A stretch of DNA of 64,000 nt from an uncultured Paraburkholderia sp. (GCA_940747215.1 CALNWS010000015.1:1-64000), one strand, 5' to 3'. Shown: positions 8,773 to 19,847, counted from the first letter of the stretch. Numbers and translations: made by a program. The notes: a model not told the origin generated them from the sequence alone.

Positions 8773-11700
8773 ATGACCAAACAGATTGCAATTGTGGGGA
8801 TGGCGTGTCGCTTCCCCGGACATGTCGAGAACCCGGAAGATTTCTGGGCGTTGTTGCGTGACGAAAAGATGCGGTCACGCAAGTGCCGCCGGAACGTTTC
8901 GGCACGGAGTTCTATCAGCATCCATTCAAACGCGAGGCCGGCAAGAGCTACACGTTCTCCGCAGGTGTGCTCGACGACGTCGCTGGTTTCGGCGCGGCGT
9001 TCTTCGGCATTTCGCCACGTGAAGCGCAGCAGATGGATCAGCAGCAGCGTCTGTTGCTCGAACTCGCGTGGGAAACTTTCGAAGACGCGGGCGTGCGTCC
9101 GCGCGCATGGAAGGCAGCAACTGCGCGGTCTACATCAGCGTGGCAAGCCCGGATTACGGCAACCGCTTCGTTGACGACCTGAACGCCATCGATCCCTATT
9201 CGGCCACCGGCAACACACTCAGCATCGCGTCGAACCGTCTGTCGTATCTGTTCGATCTGCGCGGGCCGAGCGTTTCCGTGGACACGGCGTGCTCGTCGTC
9301 GCTCGTCGCGTTGCACTAGGCCGCCAGGCGCTGCAATCGGGCGACGCCGAAGTGGCGCTCGCAGGCGGCGTCAATCTGTTGCTTGCATCCGTTCGGCTTC
9401 GTGACGTTCTCGAAAGCTTCGATGCTCTCGCCGCGTGGCCGCTGCCGCGTGTTCGATGTGACCGGCGACGGCTACGTGCGCTCGGAAGGTGGCGCACTCG
9501 TCATGCCGAAGCGCGCGCTGATGGAAGTCGCGTCGGCGGGCCGCAGCAAAGACCGGCCGCTCCTGATCGGCTCCGTGAAAACCAACGTGGGTCACCTAGA
9601 AACCGCGTCCGGCATGGCCGGTCTCGTGAAGGCGATCCTGTGCCTGAAACATCGCGCCGTGCCGAAGACGCTGCATTTCGAGACGCCGAACCCGGCGATC
9701 GATTTCGTCGGCGGCCGTCTGCGGGTGATGGATCGTCTGACGCCGCTCGCAAGCGATGAACCGCTCATCATCGGCGTCAATTCGTTCGGGTGCGGCGGCA
9801 CGAATGCGCACGTCGTGCTGCGCGAAGCGCCGGTCGAAGCCGCGGCAGCACAGCACGAAACGCAGCCGCACACCGCCGGAAGCGGACGGGAACGAAGTAC
9901 CGCTCCCGCTGATTCTCTCCACGCGCACGGCGAACGCGCTGCCGGCGCTTGCCGCACGCTATCTGTCGATGCTCGATAACGGCACGCCGTGGAGCACGCT
10001 CGCGGCGAACGTGGCGCATCGCCGCCAGTGGCTCAAGCATCGCGCGATCGTTTCTGCTGCGACGCCGGAAGAGGCGCGCGCGGCATTGTCCGCGCTCGCC
10101 ACGTCCGCCACGGATCACGCAGAGTACGCGCTGGTCAAGGGCGAAGCGCCGGGCGACGACACGCGTCTCGCGCTGGTGTTTTCCGGCAACGGCTCGCAGT
10201 GGGCCGGCATGGGCAAGCAACTGCTCGAACAGGAACCGGTGTTCAGCGCAGCGCTCGACGAACTGGACGCGCTGTGGCGCGCCGATGGCAGCGCGTCGCT
10301 CGTCGACGTTCTGCGCGAAGGCGTGAGCGCCGCGCATCTGGAAGCCACCGAACACTCGCAGCCGCTGCTGTTCGCAATTCAGGTCGGCATGGTGCGCGTG
10401 CTCGAAGCGCGCGGCATCGGCTACGACGTGTGCTTCGGCCACAGCGTTAGCGAAGTGACGGCGGCGTGGGCATCGGGCGCGTTGACGCTGGAACAGGTCG
10501 TCCACGTGATACGCATTCGCAGCCACGCTCAGGCCGTGACGCTGGCCGGTCCGCTCATCGCGTTGCAGGCCCTCGAAGCGGCGGTGAAGGAAAGCGGCTG
10601 TTTCTTCCAGTTGCTGGATCTGGATTACGCATTCCACAGCCGCGAAATGGATCCGATCGAGCCGGCCGTGCTGCACGGTCTCTCGGACCTCGTGCCGAAT
10701 CCGGCCGCTCGCCGTTTCGTGTCCACGGTGACAGGCGCGGAACTCGACGACACCGCGCTCGACGCGCATTACTGGTGGCGCAACATCCGCGAGCCGGTGC
10801 GTTTCGGCGACGCGGTCACGCAGGGCACGCAAAGCGGCGTGCGGCTTTTCCTCGAAGTGGGCCCGCATTCGATTCTGCGCACCTACGTCACGCAGACGCT
10901 CGACGACCAGCGCATGGCCGGCCGTTCGCTGCCGACGCTCAAGCGCACAGGACAACGCGGCGATGTTGCATCATGCGCTCCATGCGATGATCGCCAACGG
11001 CGCGCGCGGACGTTGAGCGCTTCGCGCCGCTTCATGTGTCGGGTCATACGTCATCGCATGCGCGCGTGGAGCTGCCGTCGTATCCGTGGCAACACGAACA
11101 CTACTGGCTCGGGCCGACCGCCGAGGCGTACAACCTCGTGAACCGCCGCCGCGCGCGTAAATTTCGGTACCGAAAGCTGCGCGGTCGAGAATCTGGAAAT
11201 CTGTCTGCCGGTGGCGTTCCAGCCGCAGCACGCGAAGCTGTTCCGCTTCACCGTCGACGTACGCACCGCGAACTTCACGATCGAAACGCGCGAACGCATG
11301 TCGGACGAAGCGTGGTCGCTCAACGTGACCGGCCGTCTGCTCGCAAGCGGTTGCGCGCTCGATGAAAAAGCGCACAACGAAGCCACGTTGCGCGATCTGC
11401 TCGCACGTCCGGCGTTTTCCGGCGAGACGCTCTACACGAACACGGCCGCGATCGGCCTGACTTACGGCCCGGCGTTCCAGTGGGTGCGTTCGGTGCACGT
11501 GGACGGCGAGGCCGACGTGGCGCTTGGCGAAGTGCAGGTACCGGCCGTGCTCGGCAGGACGAAGCGAAGCTCAACGCATTTGCATTGCATCCTGCATTGA
11601 TGGACAGCGGTTTTCATCCGCTCTTCGCGCTGCTTTCGGATGAGGAACAGGACGGCATCGACCACGCTGCCTACGTGCCGGTGCAACTCGATTCGTCTGC

Positions 11701-12386
11701 CGCGTATCTGGTGGTGGGCGGCACGGGCGGTCTCGGCTTTGCCACCGCGCGCTGGATGGTGTCGCGCGGCGCGCGTCATCTCGTGCTGGCGAGTCGTTCC
11801 GGCACGCTTGCACCCGCGCTCGCCGAAGAAGCCGCGCGCTGGCGCGTGGAAGAGGGCATGCAGGTTCACGCCGCCGCGCTCGATGTATGGCTCGCCGACA
11901 TCGCCACACGTGGCACGCCGCTCAAGGGCGTGCTGCACTCGGCGATGGTGATCGACGACGGCCTCGTGCGCAATCTCGACGACACCGCGCAGTCGGGTGG
12001 CATGGCCGAGCAGTGGCGGCGGGCGCGGCGCAGGACGCCGCACGTCCTGAACTGTGCAGCTTCGAGAGCATGCCGGGTTATCAGCAGGTCGAAATATTGC
12101 GGCAGATGGGCGAAAAGCTGCAGGTGCAGTCGCCGTTCTTCCGCGTGCACGAAGGCATTGCCGGCGCGACGACGCAGATCGGCGGCGCCGAGTATCTGAA
12201 CTACGCGAATTACAACTACCTCGGGCTCGCGGGCGATCCGCAAGTCTTCGCGTGAGCGGCCACGCCACCAACATCACGATGATCGGCTCACTCTTCGGCG
12301 AACTGCTCGCGGTGGTGGGCATGGCCAACGAGACGAACCGGCTCGCAGTGGGTTATCGCGTGCCGATCGATAAGGCCTTCGAATAA
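8773..12386 (+). pseudogene. Capsule-type type I polyketide synthase with oxoamine synthase module, collapsed
   Basis: A multidomain synthase reduced to about 3.6 kb. Ketosynthase: it starts MTKQIAIVGMACRFPG, has active Cys in DTACSSSL (about 9290) and KTNVGHLETASG, but lacks the EAHGTGT block. Acyltransferase: active-site GHSVSE (usual GHSxGE) near 10443. Dehydratase: ITYGPAFQ-like LTYGPAFQW and FALHPALMDSGF. An in-frame jump then leads to a ketoreductase NAD site (YLVVGGTGGLGFATA). Another jump leads to an alpha-oxoamine-synthase start (EYLNYANYNYLGLAGDP, SGHATNITMIG). No enoylreductase or carrier domain remains. There are at least six frameshifts and a TAG at 9317. The order resembles the WcbR-type capsule PKS of Burkholderia. 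It is dead. The last 30 codons are not recognised. Confidence 0.8.
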
Positions 12387-12477
12387 GCGGTTTTTTGCGC
12401 GGCGGGTGAAGCATGCTGAGCGTTCAGCACGCTCACGAATTAAAAAGCGCCCAGCGGATTAGAGGACGTTCGGCAAT

Positions 12478-13169
12478 TCACGACACCGTGCCGCGCCAAC
12501 CGGCGAGCAGCGCGGGCAACTCGGCCATGTCGCAAAACACGTGGACCACGCCCGCGCCATGCAACGCCGTGGCGCTGCTATGGCCGAGTTCCTGCGGGCA
12601 ATAACCGAAGACGGTCGCTCTCGCAGCCACGCCGGCCGTTGCGCCGGTGACGGTGTCTTCAACGACCGCGCATTTTTTGAGTCTACGCCGAGCCCGGCTG
12701 CGGCGGCAAGATAAACGTCAGGATAGGGCTTGTTACGTGGCGTTTCGTGGCCACTGAAAATGCGTCCTTCGAAGGTGTCGAGAATGCCGGCCTTCGCAAG
12801 CTGTAACTCGACCTTGATGCGGTCCGCGCCCGAGGCCACGGCGATGCGTCCATCGAGTGTTCTGAGCAGCGCACGCACCGTTTGCGGAGCGCCGGGAATC
12901 GCGCTCAGTTCGAGATCGAGCGCTGCATTGCGGCGCGCACGGAACTGCATGAGCCAGTCCGTCGTGACGGCGAAACCGGTGCGCGCTTCGATCAGCGTCG
13001 CTTCGTCTCGCACCACCTTGCCGACGAAAATGCGCATGGTCTCTTCCACGCTCATATGCCAGCCGAGTTCGCCGAGCATCTCGTTGAGCACGCGGTTCGT
13101 GATGGGTTCGGAATCGACGAGCACGCCGTCGCAATCGAAAAGTACGGCGTGAAAGGGAAAATCGGCCAT
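12478..13169 (-). pseudogene. HAD-superfamily phosphatase, single frameshift
   Basis: A beta-phosphoglucomutase/YieH-like HAD hydrolase that would dephosphorylate a small phosphorylated metabolite. Motif I is FDCDGVLVDSE, motif II IAVASGAD, motif III lysine RNKPYPDVYLAAAAG. Motif IV (VEDTVTGATAG) is only reached after a frameshift. The lesion is in a run of six A at about 12675; one extra A restores VDSKKCAVVEDTV and an otherwise complete protein ending GWRGTVS. The start at 13169 (MADFPFHAV) fits the family; an upstream ATG at 13208 is possible. It is the mildest kind of lesion in the window, and a sequencing error or transcriptional slippage cannot be excluded. Confidence 0.75.
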
Positions 13170-13508
13170 CGGAAAGGGAACGGAAAGGGTTGCTGAGCCG
13201 GAAAGCATACCTCAGCGGGTTATTTGACGCGTTTTCGCCGGCTTGGCAGGCGGACCGACATGTGACCTTTGACGGCACTCAGACGGCCATTCGGGCAACT
13301 CGATGAACGCGGGAGGATCCGCCGCGACCGGAAACGCTGCGCCTCGATGCCATTTCTACCTGCTGTCGCTCAATAGGGCATTTTCCCTACCTGTCCCATC
13401 GCCGTCACTCGAAAAATTTTTTGATTCCCCGCGACGGATTTTGTCCGCTCCCGCGTTCAACTAGAAACGACGCCGCTTCTGGCCTCGAATTCTTATGGGA
13501 GAAACAAG

Positions 13509-13758
13509 ATGAAACAGATGCCATCTCAAAGCTTTCGTCTGCTAGGCTCTGTGCTGGGCGGTGCGCTCATCAGCGCGGCCGCGCTCACGTCCGTGCCTGC
13601 GGCCGCACAGGCCGTGATCGTCGCGCCGATGGCGCCGCCGCGTGCCGAAGTCGTGCCAGGGCCGCTGGCGCTGGGACCACGGCCGCTACGTCTGGGTGCC
13701 GGGTCACTGGGCGCCGCGCGGACCGGGCTGGCGCTGGATTCTGGGCCATTGGGCCTGA
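13509..13758 (+). pseudogene. YXWGXW-repeat exported protein, frameshifted
   Basis: A small exported protein typical of Burkholderia. A signal peptide (GALISAAALTSVPAAAQA) precedes a tryptophan-rich YXWGXW-type tail. After VVPG one base change moves the tail into another frame, where it reads RWRWDHGRYVWVPGHW and WRWILGHWA before TGA at 13756. GGGAGAAACA upstream of ATG is a good ribosome-binding site. In the original frame the product would be a Leu/Gly-rich nonsense tail. Its function is unknown in the family; it may be envelope-associated. Confidence 0.7.
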
Positions 13759-13853
13759 TCGCGTGAGCGCCGCGGCGCCTGAAGGCGTTCCGGTGCGTCG
13801 CGTCCACGTCGCCTGATGACGCAGGTAAAGAGTCAGATAAAGAGGCAGATGTC

Positions 13854-13955
13854 ATAAAATTGCTCGTAATAATCGTGCTGGTGGCAACGCTTGCCGGCTG
13901 TGTGGTGTACCCGGCGCGGCCGGCTTATTACCATCCGGGTGTCGTCGTATATTGA
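13854..13955 (+). pseudogene. Small lipoprotein with eroded start codon
   Basis: From 13854 the frame reads IKLLVIIVLVATLAGCVVYP and ends with ARPAYYHPGVVVY. This is a lipoprotein signal with lipobox LAGC and a short Tyr/Pro-rich mature part, about 33 residues. The expected ATG is ATA. The nearest ATG (13849) is out of frame and stops after two codons. It sits between two YXWGXW-type genes. It is probably untranslated or very weakly translated. Confidence 0.5.
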
Positions 13956-14106
13956 TGAAGCTCGCATCGTGTGCAGCGTGCCGTAAGGTGCGCGTGCAAC
14001 GATGCGGACGATGAACTGCATATCGGCTCGCACGAGGCCGTAATCAAACACAGCGTAACAACAGCGGTGCTACAGGGAGAGGTGGCAAACAATGGAAGAG
14101 GCAAGG

Positions 14107-14246
14107 TGAAAGCGGCGAGTTCGTGGGCGCGCTCGCTCGTCTCGCGCAAATTGCCTCGTCTGCTGGCGCTCGCCACACGCATGCTGGGAGATCGCATGGA
14201 AGCGGAAGACGTCGCTCAGGAAGTGTTCGTGCGTATCTGGACATAA
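14107..14246 (+). pseudogene. ECF sigma factor region 2 fragment
   Basis: The string LPRLLALATRMLGDRMEAED, followed by VAQEVFVRIWT and a stop, matches sigma region 2.1-2.2 of ECF (RpoE-like) sigma factors, including the conserved DAEDVAQEVFVR-type helix. Region 2.3 onward and region 4 are missing. Only a scrap remains between two small lipoprotein genes. Confidence 0.6.
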
Positions 14247-14268
14247 CAGAAAGCTCCAAGGAGAGGAT

Positions 14269-14541
14269 CTGAAAATCAATACGGCATCCAGAACAAATCT
14301 TCGCGCCATCGCGCTCGCCGCACTAGCTGCCGCTTCGTTGTCCGCATGTGTGGTGGAACCCGCGCGGCCGCCGCAACCCGCGCCGCTCGTCGAAGTCGTG
14401 CCGGCCGCGCCGCAGCCGGGCTACCACTGGGTGAAGGGCCATTATCGATGGGAAGGCAATCATTGGGCGTGGGTGCCGGGACACTGGAGAGGCTTAACGT
14501 CGAAGCCGGGTAAGCTCGAACGCCCGGGTGCGTTTAGCTGA
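14269..14541 (+). pseudogene. YXWGXW lipoprotein, start codon ATG to CTG
   Basis: This frame reads KINTASRTNLRAIALAALAA with lipobox SLSAC. A proline-rich linker and tryptophan motifs follow (GYHWVKGHYRWEGNHWAWVP, GHWRG). An AAGGAGAGG sequence sits at perfect distance, but the start position holds CTG. Otherwise the 90-codon frame is intact up to a stop at 14541. Its tail overlaps the convergent flavin reductase end by eight bases. Low-level CTG or downstream TTG initiation is possible. Function unknown; probable outer-membrane lipoprotein. Confidence 0.6.
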
Positions 14542-14988
14542 CGCCCAACATCTCGGCCGCCGAACGCTCGCCCACGCGGTGATAGCGGCGGCCGTAATAG
14601 ATCAGCGCATCACCCGCACTGTGCGTGCGAGCGGCCTTCACCGCACAGAAGAACACCGTGTGCGTGCCGACTTCGCGCACGTCGCGAGGCGTGTCCCATT
14701 GCGCGGCGGCGAAGCGCTCGTCGATCGGCAATGCGCCGTTGGCGAAGTGCGCCGCGAGCGTCTGCTGATCCGCGCTCAGCACGTTCACGCATAGCTTGCC
14801 GTTGCCGCGAACATCGCGTTATTGCGGCTGCCGCGATTGATGTAGACGAGTAGCGTAGGCGGCTCGTCCGTCACGCCGCACACGGCCGATGCCGTAGCCC
14901 GCGAGTCCCGCCGAACCGTCGCTCGTGATGATGTTGACGGCGGCGTCGAGACCCGCCAGGCGTCGCGAAACGTGTGCCTGTCGAGCAT
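14534..14988 (-). pseudogene. Flavin reductase (FMN reductase component), degraded
   Basis: A short-chain flavin reductase that would supply FMNH2 to a partner monooxygenase. Pieces are MLDRHTFRDA, VNIITSDGSAGLAGY, SAVCGVTDEPPTLLVYINRG, GKLCVNVLSADQQTLAAHF, VGTHTVFFCAV and IYYGRRYHRVG. These lie in several frames, and a stretch of about 20 residues is missing between AQWDT and REVGTHTV. It lies immediately downstream of the LLM monooxygenase remnant on the same strand, so the two formed a two-component FMN-dependent monooxygenase operon. Confidence 0.75.
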
Positions 14989-15013
14989 ATGAGACTACGC
15001 GTTTAAAGCCTGT

Positions 15014-16394
15014 TTATTTTGCAACCGCATCGTTCGCAACACCGGCGTTTTCCGGCGAGCGAAACTGCGCGGCGATATGCGAGGCCGGCAAACGCGCGTG
15101 ACCGAACAGCTTTTCACGCAACGTGCCTTCAAGGTACGCGCGCTTGTACGCGCCGCGTTCCTGCGACAGCGGCACGACGAGTGCGATGAAATCCTCGAAA
15201 CACTCGGGCGCAACGGTACGCGACAGATTGAATCCGTCCACGCCGGTTTCCTCGGTCCACGCGATCAGTTCGTTCGCCACGTCTTCTGCCGAACCGACGA
15301 GCGGCACCTGACGGCTGCCGAGCACCATCTGTTCGAGCAGCTTGCGTTTGGTCCTTGCGGACCGGCGGCGCGCGTCATCGCCTCGACGTTCGAGACGATC
15401 GCCTGGCTCTTGCCAGTTTCGATCGGTTCGTCCATGTCGTAACGCGCGAAGTCGATGCCGAGCGACGCCTCCGAACTCACATGGCGCTGATACTGATACT
15501 CCGCGTATTTCCCCTGCACCTCGCGCGTGGTGCGGCCGGTAATCACGGTTTGTCCGAACAGCACCTTGATGTCGCTTGTGCTGCGGCCACGCGTGAGCGC
15601 GTGCGCACGAATGTCGTCGACGATCGTTTTCACCGTCGGCTTCGCCTGGCCGTTCACGAATACGCACTCCGCGTGGGCCGCCGCGAACTGTTTGCCGCAC
15701 GCCGACGAACCCGCCTGATACAACACGGGCGTGCGCTGCGGCGACGGCTCGCTCAAGTGCATCGCGTCGACGCGATACTGCTTGCTGTGGTGATGGATCA
15801 CGTGCACTTTCGACGCATCCGCATAGACGTCGCGCGCCTTGTCGGCGAGCACGGCGCTGTCTTCCCATCTGCACTCCCACAGTTTGTAGATGAGTTCCAT
15901 ATATTCGTCGGTGAGATCGTAGCGATCGTCGTGCGCCATCTGGCCGGTGAGACCGATGGCGCGCGACGCGCTGTCCAGATAGCCGGTGACGATGTTCCAG
16001 CCGACGCGCCCGCGCGTCAGATGATCGAGCATGGACATGCGCCGCGCGAACAGATACGGTTGCTCGAGCGTGAGGTTCGACGTGACGCCGAAGGAAAGAT
16101 GCTGCGTGACCGCCGCTATCGCGGGAATCAGCAGCGTGGGATCGTTCACCGGCAGCTGCACCGCGCCGCGCCGCGCCGCGAATGGCCGCGTCCGGCGAAT
16201 TGCCGTAGATGTTGTACAAGCCCGCAACGTCCGCGAAGAAAATGCCGTCGAACAGGCCCACTTCGAGCGTGCGGGCATAGTTGGTCCAGTAATGCAGATC
16301 GGTGTAGCGCGCGGACTGGATGAGTCCACAAACCTTGCTGGATGTGGCCGACGCAGTTCATGTCGAACGCGTTGAGAACGATTTCCTTCGGTAT
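15014..16394 (-). pseudogene. LLM-class FMN-dependent monooxygenase (NtaA/SnaA/DszA type), degraded
   Basis: An oxygenase component using FMNH2 to attack organosulfur, nitrilotriacetate-like or related substrates; the true substrate is unknown. Conserved pieces are PKEIVLNAFDMNCVGH, VGLFDGIFFADVAGLYNIYG, TQHLSFGVTSNLTLEQPYLF, RRMSMLDHLTRGRVGWNIVT, PVLYQAGSSACGKQFAA and GSAEDVANELIAWTEETGVD. The expected initiator is ATA (16394). A 10-bp duplication (16161-16180) causes one frameshift and others occur near 16340 and 15350. The flavin reductase partner follows. Confidence 0.8.
16161..16180 (+). repeat. 10-bp tandem duplication (pentamer CCGCG x4)
   Basis: CCGCGCCGCG occurs twice in tandem. Expected coding sequence IRGAVQLPVNDPT is regained if ten bases are removed, so this expansion is a frameshift lesion in the LLM monooxygenase. 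Confidence 0.8.
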
Positions 16395-16627
16395 GCTGTT
16401 TTCCCGCTGAAGTGGAAAAAGGACGCTTACTGGGATTGCCAACTACCTGAATTCGTTCGTTTAATGTAGTGGACGAAAAATGACTATGCAAGACGTTATT
16501 TCACGCTGTTGTGCGCTGCCGGATAGGCTTGGCAACTGTTACAGATTGAAGCGGCTTGATGCAATTTGGCGCGCACTTGCTGGCTATAATCATATGATTC
16601 CCGTCTTGAGATCCAGCGCTCATTTTC

Positions 16628-17200
16628 ATGTCCGAAACCGTTGCTTTCATCGATCTGACCTAGGCGATTTCCTCCCGCGTGAAGACTGAGCGCGAGGTGC
16701 GCAACTGGTCGCTGAGCGAATTGTCGGAGCGCTCGGGCGTCTCGAAAGCGATGATCAGCAAGATCGAACGCGGCGAGGCGAGTCCGACGGCCACGGTGCT
16801 CGGCCGGCTCTCCGGCGCGTTCGGACTAAAGCTCTCCACGCTGTTTGCACTCGCCGAGCAGACCGGTGAGCGGCTCGCCCGTCATGCAGACTAGGTGCTG
16901 TGGCGTGATTCGGAAACGGGCTATACTCGCCGCCGCATTTCACCGCCGACGGACGGCGTGCTCGAGTTGCTGGAGATCGAATTGCCTGCGGGTGTGAGAG
17001 TGCCGTATCCGTCGGATGCGTTCGTGTTCCAGCATCAGCAGATCTGGGTGACGCACGGGGTATTGACGTTCCGGGAAGGGCAACTGGTGTATCGACTCGA
17101 AGCGGGTGACTGTCTGCAACTCGGTGCGCCTGTCGAGTGCGAGTTCTTCAATTCGGAAGACAAGGTGTGCCGCTACGTCGTCGGACTCGTGCGCCGCTGA
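16628..17200 (+). pseudogene. XRE-family regulator with cupin domain, two in-frame TAG stops
   Basis: A transcriptional regulator with an N-terminal helix-turn-helix (WSLSELSERSGVSKAMISKI, ERGEASPTATVLGRLSGAFG) and a C-terminal ligand-sensing cupin (YRLEAGDCLQLGAPVECEFF). The whole 190-codon frame is conserved from ATG at 16628 to TGA at 17200. It is split by TAG at 16661 and TAG at 16892, both where glutamine would fit (DLT-Q-AIS, HAD-Q-VLW). No frameshift is seen. It lies divergent from the LLM/flavin reductase operon and may have regulated it. Confidence 0.8.
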
Positions 17201-17303
17201 CGCACCGAAAACTCAAATAGCGGGAGCCGTGTTCACACGTGCACTCGAAGACGCGTTCGTTCAATAAGAAGCAGAAAAGCAGGAAGTGAATGCGAAAATG
17301 AAG

Positions 17304-17332
17304 GCAAAAAAGCGGGCCTGTTGCCCGCTTGC
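17304..17332 (-). terminator. Rho-independent terminator for BON-domain gene
   Basis: Read on the minus strand, AAGCGGGC and GCCCGCTT form a stem around a five-base loop, followed by a run of T. It lies about 110 bp downstream of the BON gene stop. The rest of 17201-17440 holds nothing recognisable. Confidence 0.8.
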
Positions 17333-17440
17333 CGAACCGTTGAGCGATATGTGAGTAGTACCGCGTATCGGCTCGCGGCACTACCCGTCACCCTTGAGTT
17401 CCTGAATGACATTGGGCGCTTCGAGGCTCAGCCCGAGCAC

Positions 17441-17795
17441 TTAGCCTCCACCGCCTTGCGTGCCGATGGTCAGCTTGTTGGTCACGGATTTCACGCTGGC
17501 AATGTTCTTCGCCACTTTTTCGGCCTGCGGAATCTGGCGCCGTCGGGCACCGAGCTTGTCAACGTCACTGTGCCGCCGCGCGCCCGCACGAATACGTTCG
17601 ACACGTCGAACCCTTGCGCCTTGGCCAATGCCTTACGGACCGTCAGCCCGAGCCTGCGGTCGGCCTGTTTGACGGACTGGCACTGACCGCCGGTGCGGCG
17701 GGCCCCATCGCGTCGCTCGATTGCGCATAGGCGCTGGACGCTGCTGCCACGCACAATGCAATGCCGAGCGCCTTCAATAGATTGACTGTTTTCAC
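17441..17795 (-). pseudogene. BON-domain periplasmic protein, frameshifted
   Basis: An OsmY-like periplasmic lipid-binding or osmotic-stress protein. It starts at GTG (17795) with GGAG six bases before. A signal peptide (LLKALGIALCVAAASSAYAQ) is followed by one BON domain: RRLGLTVRKALAKAQGFDVS, VFVRARGGTVTLTSSVPDGA and, in another frame, AEKVAKNIASVKSVTNKLTI. Two frameshifts break the protein, one before KQADRRLG and one after VPDGA. A clear terminator follows. Confidence 0.75.
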
Positions 17796-18004
17796 GTTTT
17801 CTCCATTCCTCGAAAAGTTGATATCGCTTCGTTGCATGCAAAAAACCACGCGCTTGCGAGCACTTTTCCGCTCACGAGGAGCACCCTGTCTTTTAGAAGA
17901 GTGATGCTATGACGCTCCCGGCGCGCTTAAACAATACTCCGGCAAGCTCGGGCGTGCTGGAAAAGTGCGCGATGCCGTAGTGAAACGTGCAACAGGGCAG
18001 TGCA

Positions 18005-19847
18005 TCAGAACCATTGCGGCGCCATGCCGAGCGTGGTGTCGTCGAGCGTGCGCAAGGTGGCGAGCATTAGCGCAACGCGCGGCAGTTCCCAGCGGAAGGA
18101 ACTATTGGCATGCGTGCAGTTTGCCGCGATAGAAGTCCTCGTCCGCCTCACTGCGTGTCGCATTCACGGCGGCGCTCACGGCTGAAGTCAACGCAGCATT
18201 CGCCACGTTAACCTGACGCAGCCACATCCATGCGATCACGACATGGCCGAAGGATTCGAGAAAACTGCTCGCGTTGGCGAGCGCGCGTTCGGCATCGCTC
18301 TGGAGTGTGGGCAGCAGCGCTTCGACCGTAGTCATGATGTCGCGCCAGGCGTGTTCCAGTGCGTCGGCATGTGCATGGAGTGCGCCATGAGCACTCTGGG
18401 CGCGAGCCGCCTGCACGGTTTGTTCGATCTCGCGCGCGAGCAAGCCGAGCGCGGCGCAGCGTTTCATCACGACTTTGCGGCCAAGCAGGGCGATCGCCTG
18501 AATGCCGTGCGTGCCTTCGTGAATCATGTTCAGGCGATTGTCGCGATAGAACTGTTCGACCGGATACTCGCACGTGTAACCGTAGCCGCCATGTATCTGG
18601 ATCGCGAGGCTGTTCGCTTCGAGACACCATTGCGACGGCCACGACTTCACCACAGGCGTGAGCAGGTCGAGCAGCAGGCCGGCTTCGGTGCGCGCGCTTT
18701 CGCCTCTCGCCGGTGTTCTGTTCGTCGAAGAGACGCGCGACGTAGAGGCACAGTGAATACGCGCCTTCCACATACACTTTCTGTGCGAGCAGCATGCGCC
18801 AGATGTCGGCGTGGTCGATGAGCTTCAGTTGAGGATCGAGCGGATTCTTGTTGTCCGGACGACGCCCTTGCGGACGTTCGCGTGCATAGTCGAGCGAAGC
18901 CAGATAGCCGCGATAACCGAGCATCACCGCGCCAAGGCCGACGCCAATGCGCGCCTCGTTCATCCATATGGAACATGTAGGCGAGGCCCTGATGCGGCTT
19001 GCCGACCAGTTCGCCGATACATTGCCCATGCTCGCCGAACGACAGCATCGTGGCCGTGGTGCCGCGCCATCCCATCTTGTGAATCAGTCCGGCAAGCGCG
19101 ACGTCGTTGCGCGCGCCGGGAGTGCCGTCTTCGTTCACATTAAATTTCGGCACCGTAAAGAGCGAGATGCCTTTCACACCCGCCGGTCCGCCCGGAATGC
19201 GCGCGAGCACGAGATGCACGATGTTCTCGCTCAGCTCGTGGTCGCCACCCGAAAGAAGATCTTGCTGCCGCGAATCGAATACGTGCCGTCTTCGTTCGGC
19301 GTGGCTGTGGTGGAAGAGATCGGACAGGCTCGAACCCGCCTGCGGTTCGGTGAGCGCCATCGTGCCGAATGCGCGGCCTTCGAATAGCGCCTGAAGATAC
19401 TTGCGCTTCTGCGCGTCGCTGCCAAAACGTTCGATCACGTTCGCGTTCGTGGTAGTGAGCATCGCGTACGAAGCTGTACCCGATGTTCGCGCTCTTGAAG
19501 AGCGACAGGCATGCGAACGCGATGACGGAAGGCAACTGCATGCCGCCCCATTCGTAGTCCTTGCCAGTGGCGAGAAAGCCGCTTGCACGCATCGCGTCGA
19601 GTGCGTCTTTCAATTCGCGCAGCACGGTGACGCGCTCGCCGTCGAAGTGCGGCTCGTGTTCGTCGGACAGACGGTTATGCGTGGCGAACTTTTCGGTGGC
19701 GACGGCGTGCGCCGTGTCAAGCGCGGCCGTGAAGGTCTCGCGGCTGTGATCAGCATGCCGCGCGCGGGCGGTGAGCGCTTCGGCTTCGAACACCTCGAAT
19801 AGTTGAAACTCCAGGTCACGCAGGTTGACGATTGACGCATCTTGCAT
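18005..19847 (-). pseudogene. Acyl-CoA dehydrogenase (FadE-like, large type), degraded
   Basis: A flavoenzyme for the first step of fatty acid beta-oxidation. Nearly the full 600-residue length is present but in pieces: N-terminal DYEWGGMQLPSVIAFACLSL, AMLTTTNANVIERFGSDAQK, FGTMALTEPQAGSSLSDL, ISLFTVPKFNVNEDGTPGAR, VGLGAVMLGYRGYLASLDYA, AIQIHGGYGYTCEYPVEQFY and RDNRLNMIHEGTHGIQAIAL. It ends LRTLDDTTLGMAPQWF. At least five frameshifts interrupt it. It is oriented away from the adjacent SDR and acyl-CoA ligase; together these suggest a fatty-acyl catabolic block that has been lost. Confidence 0.85.
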
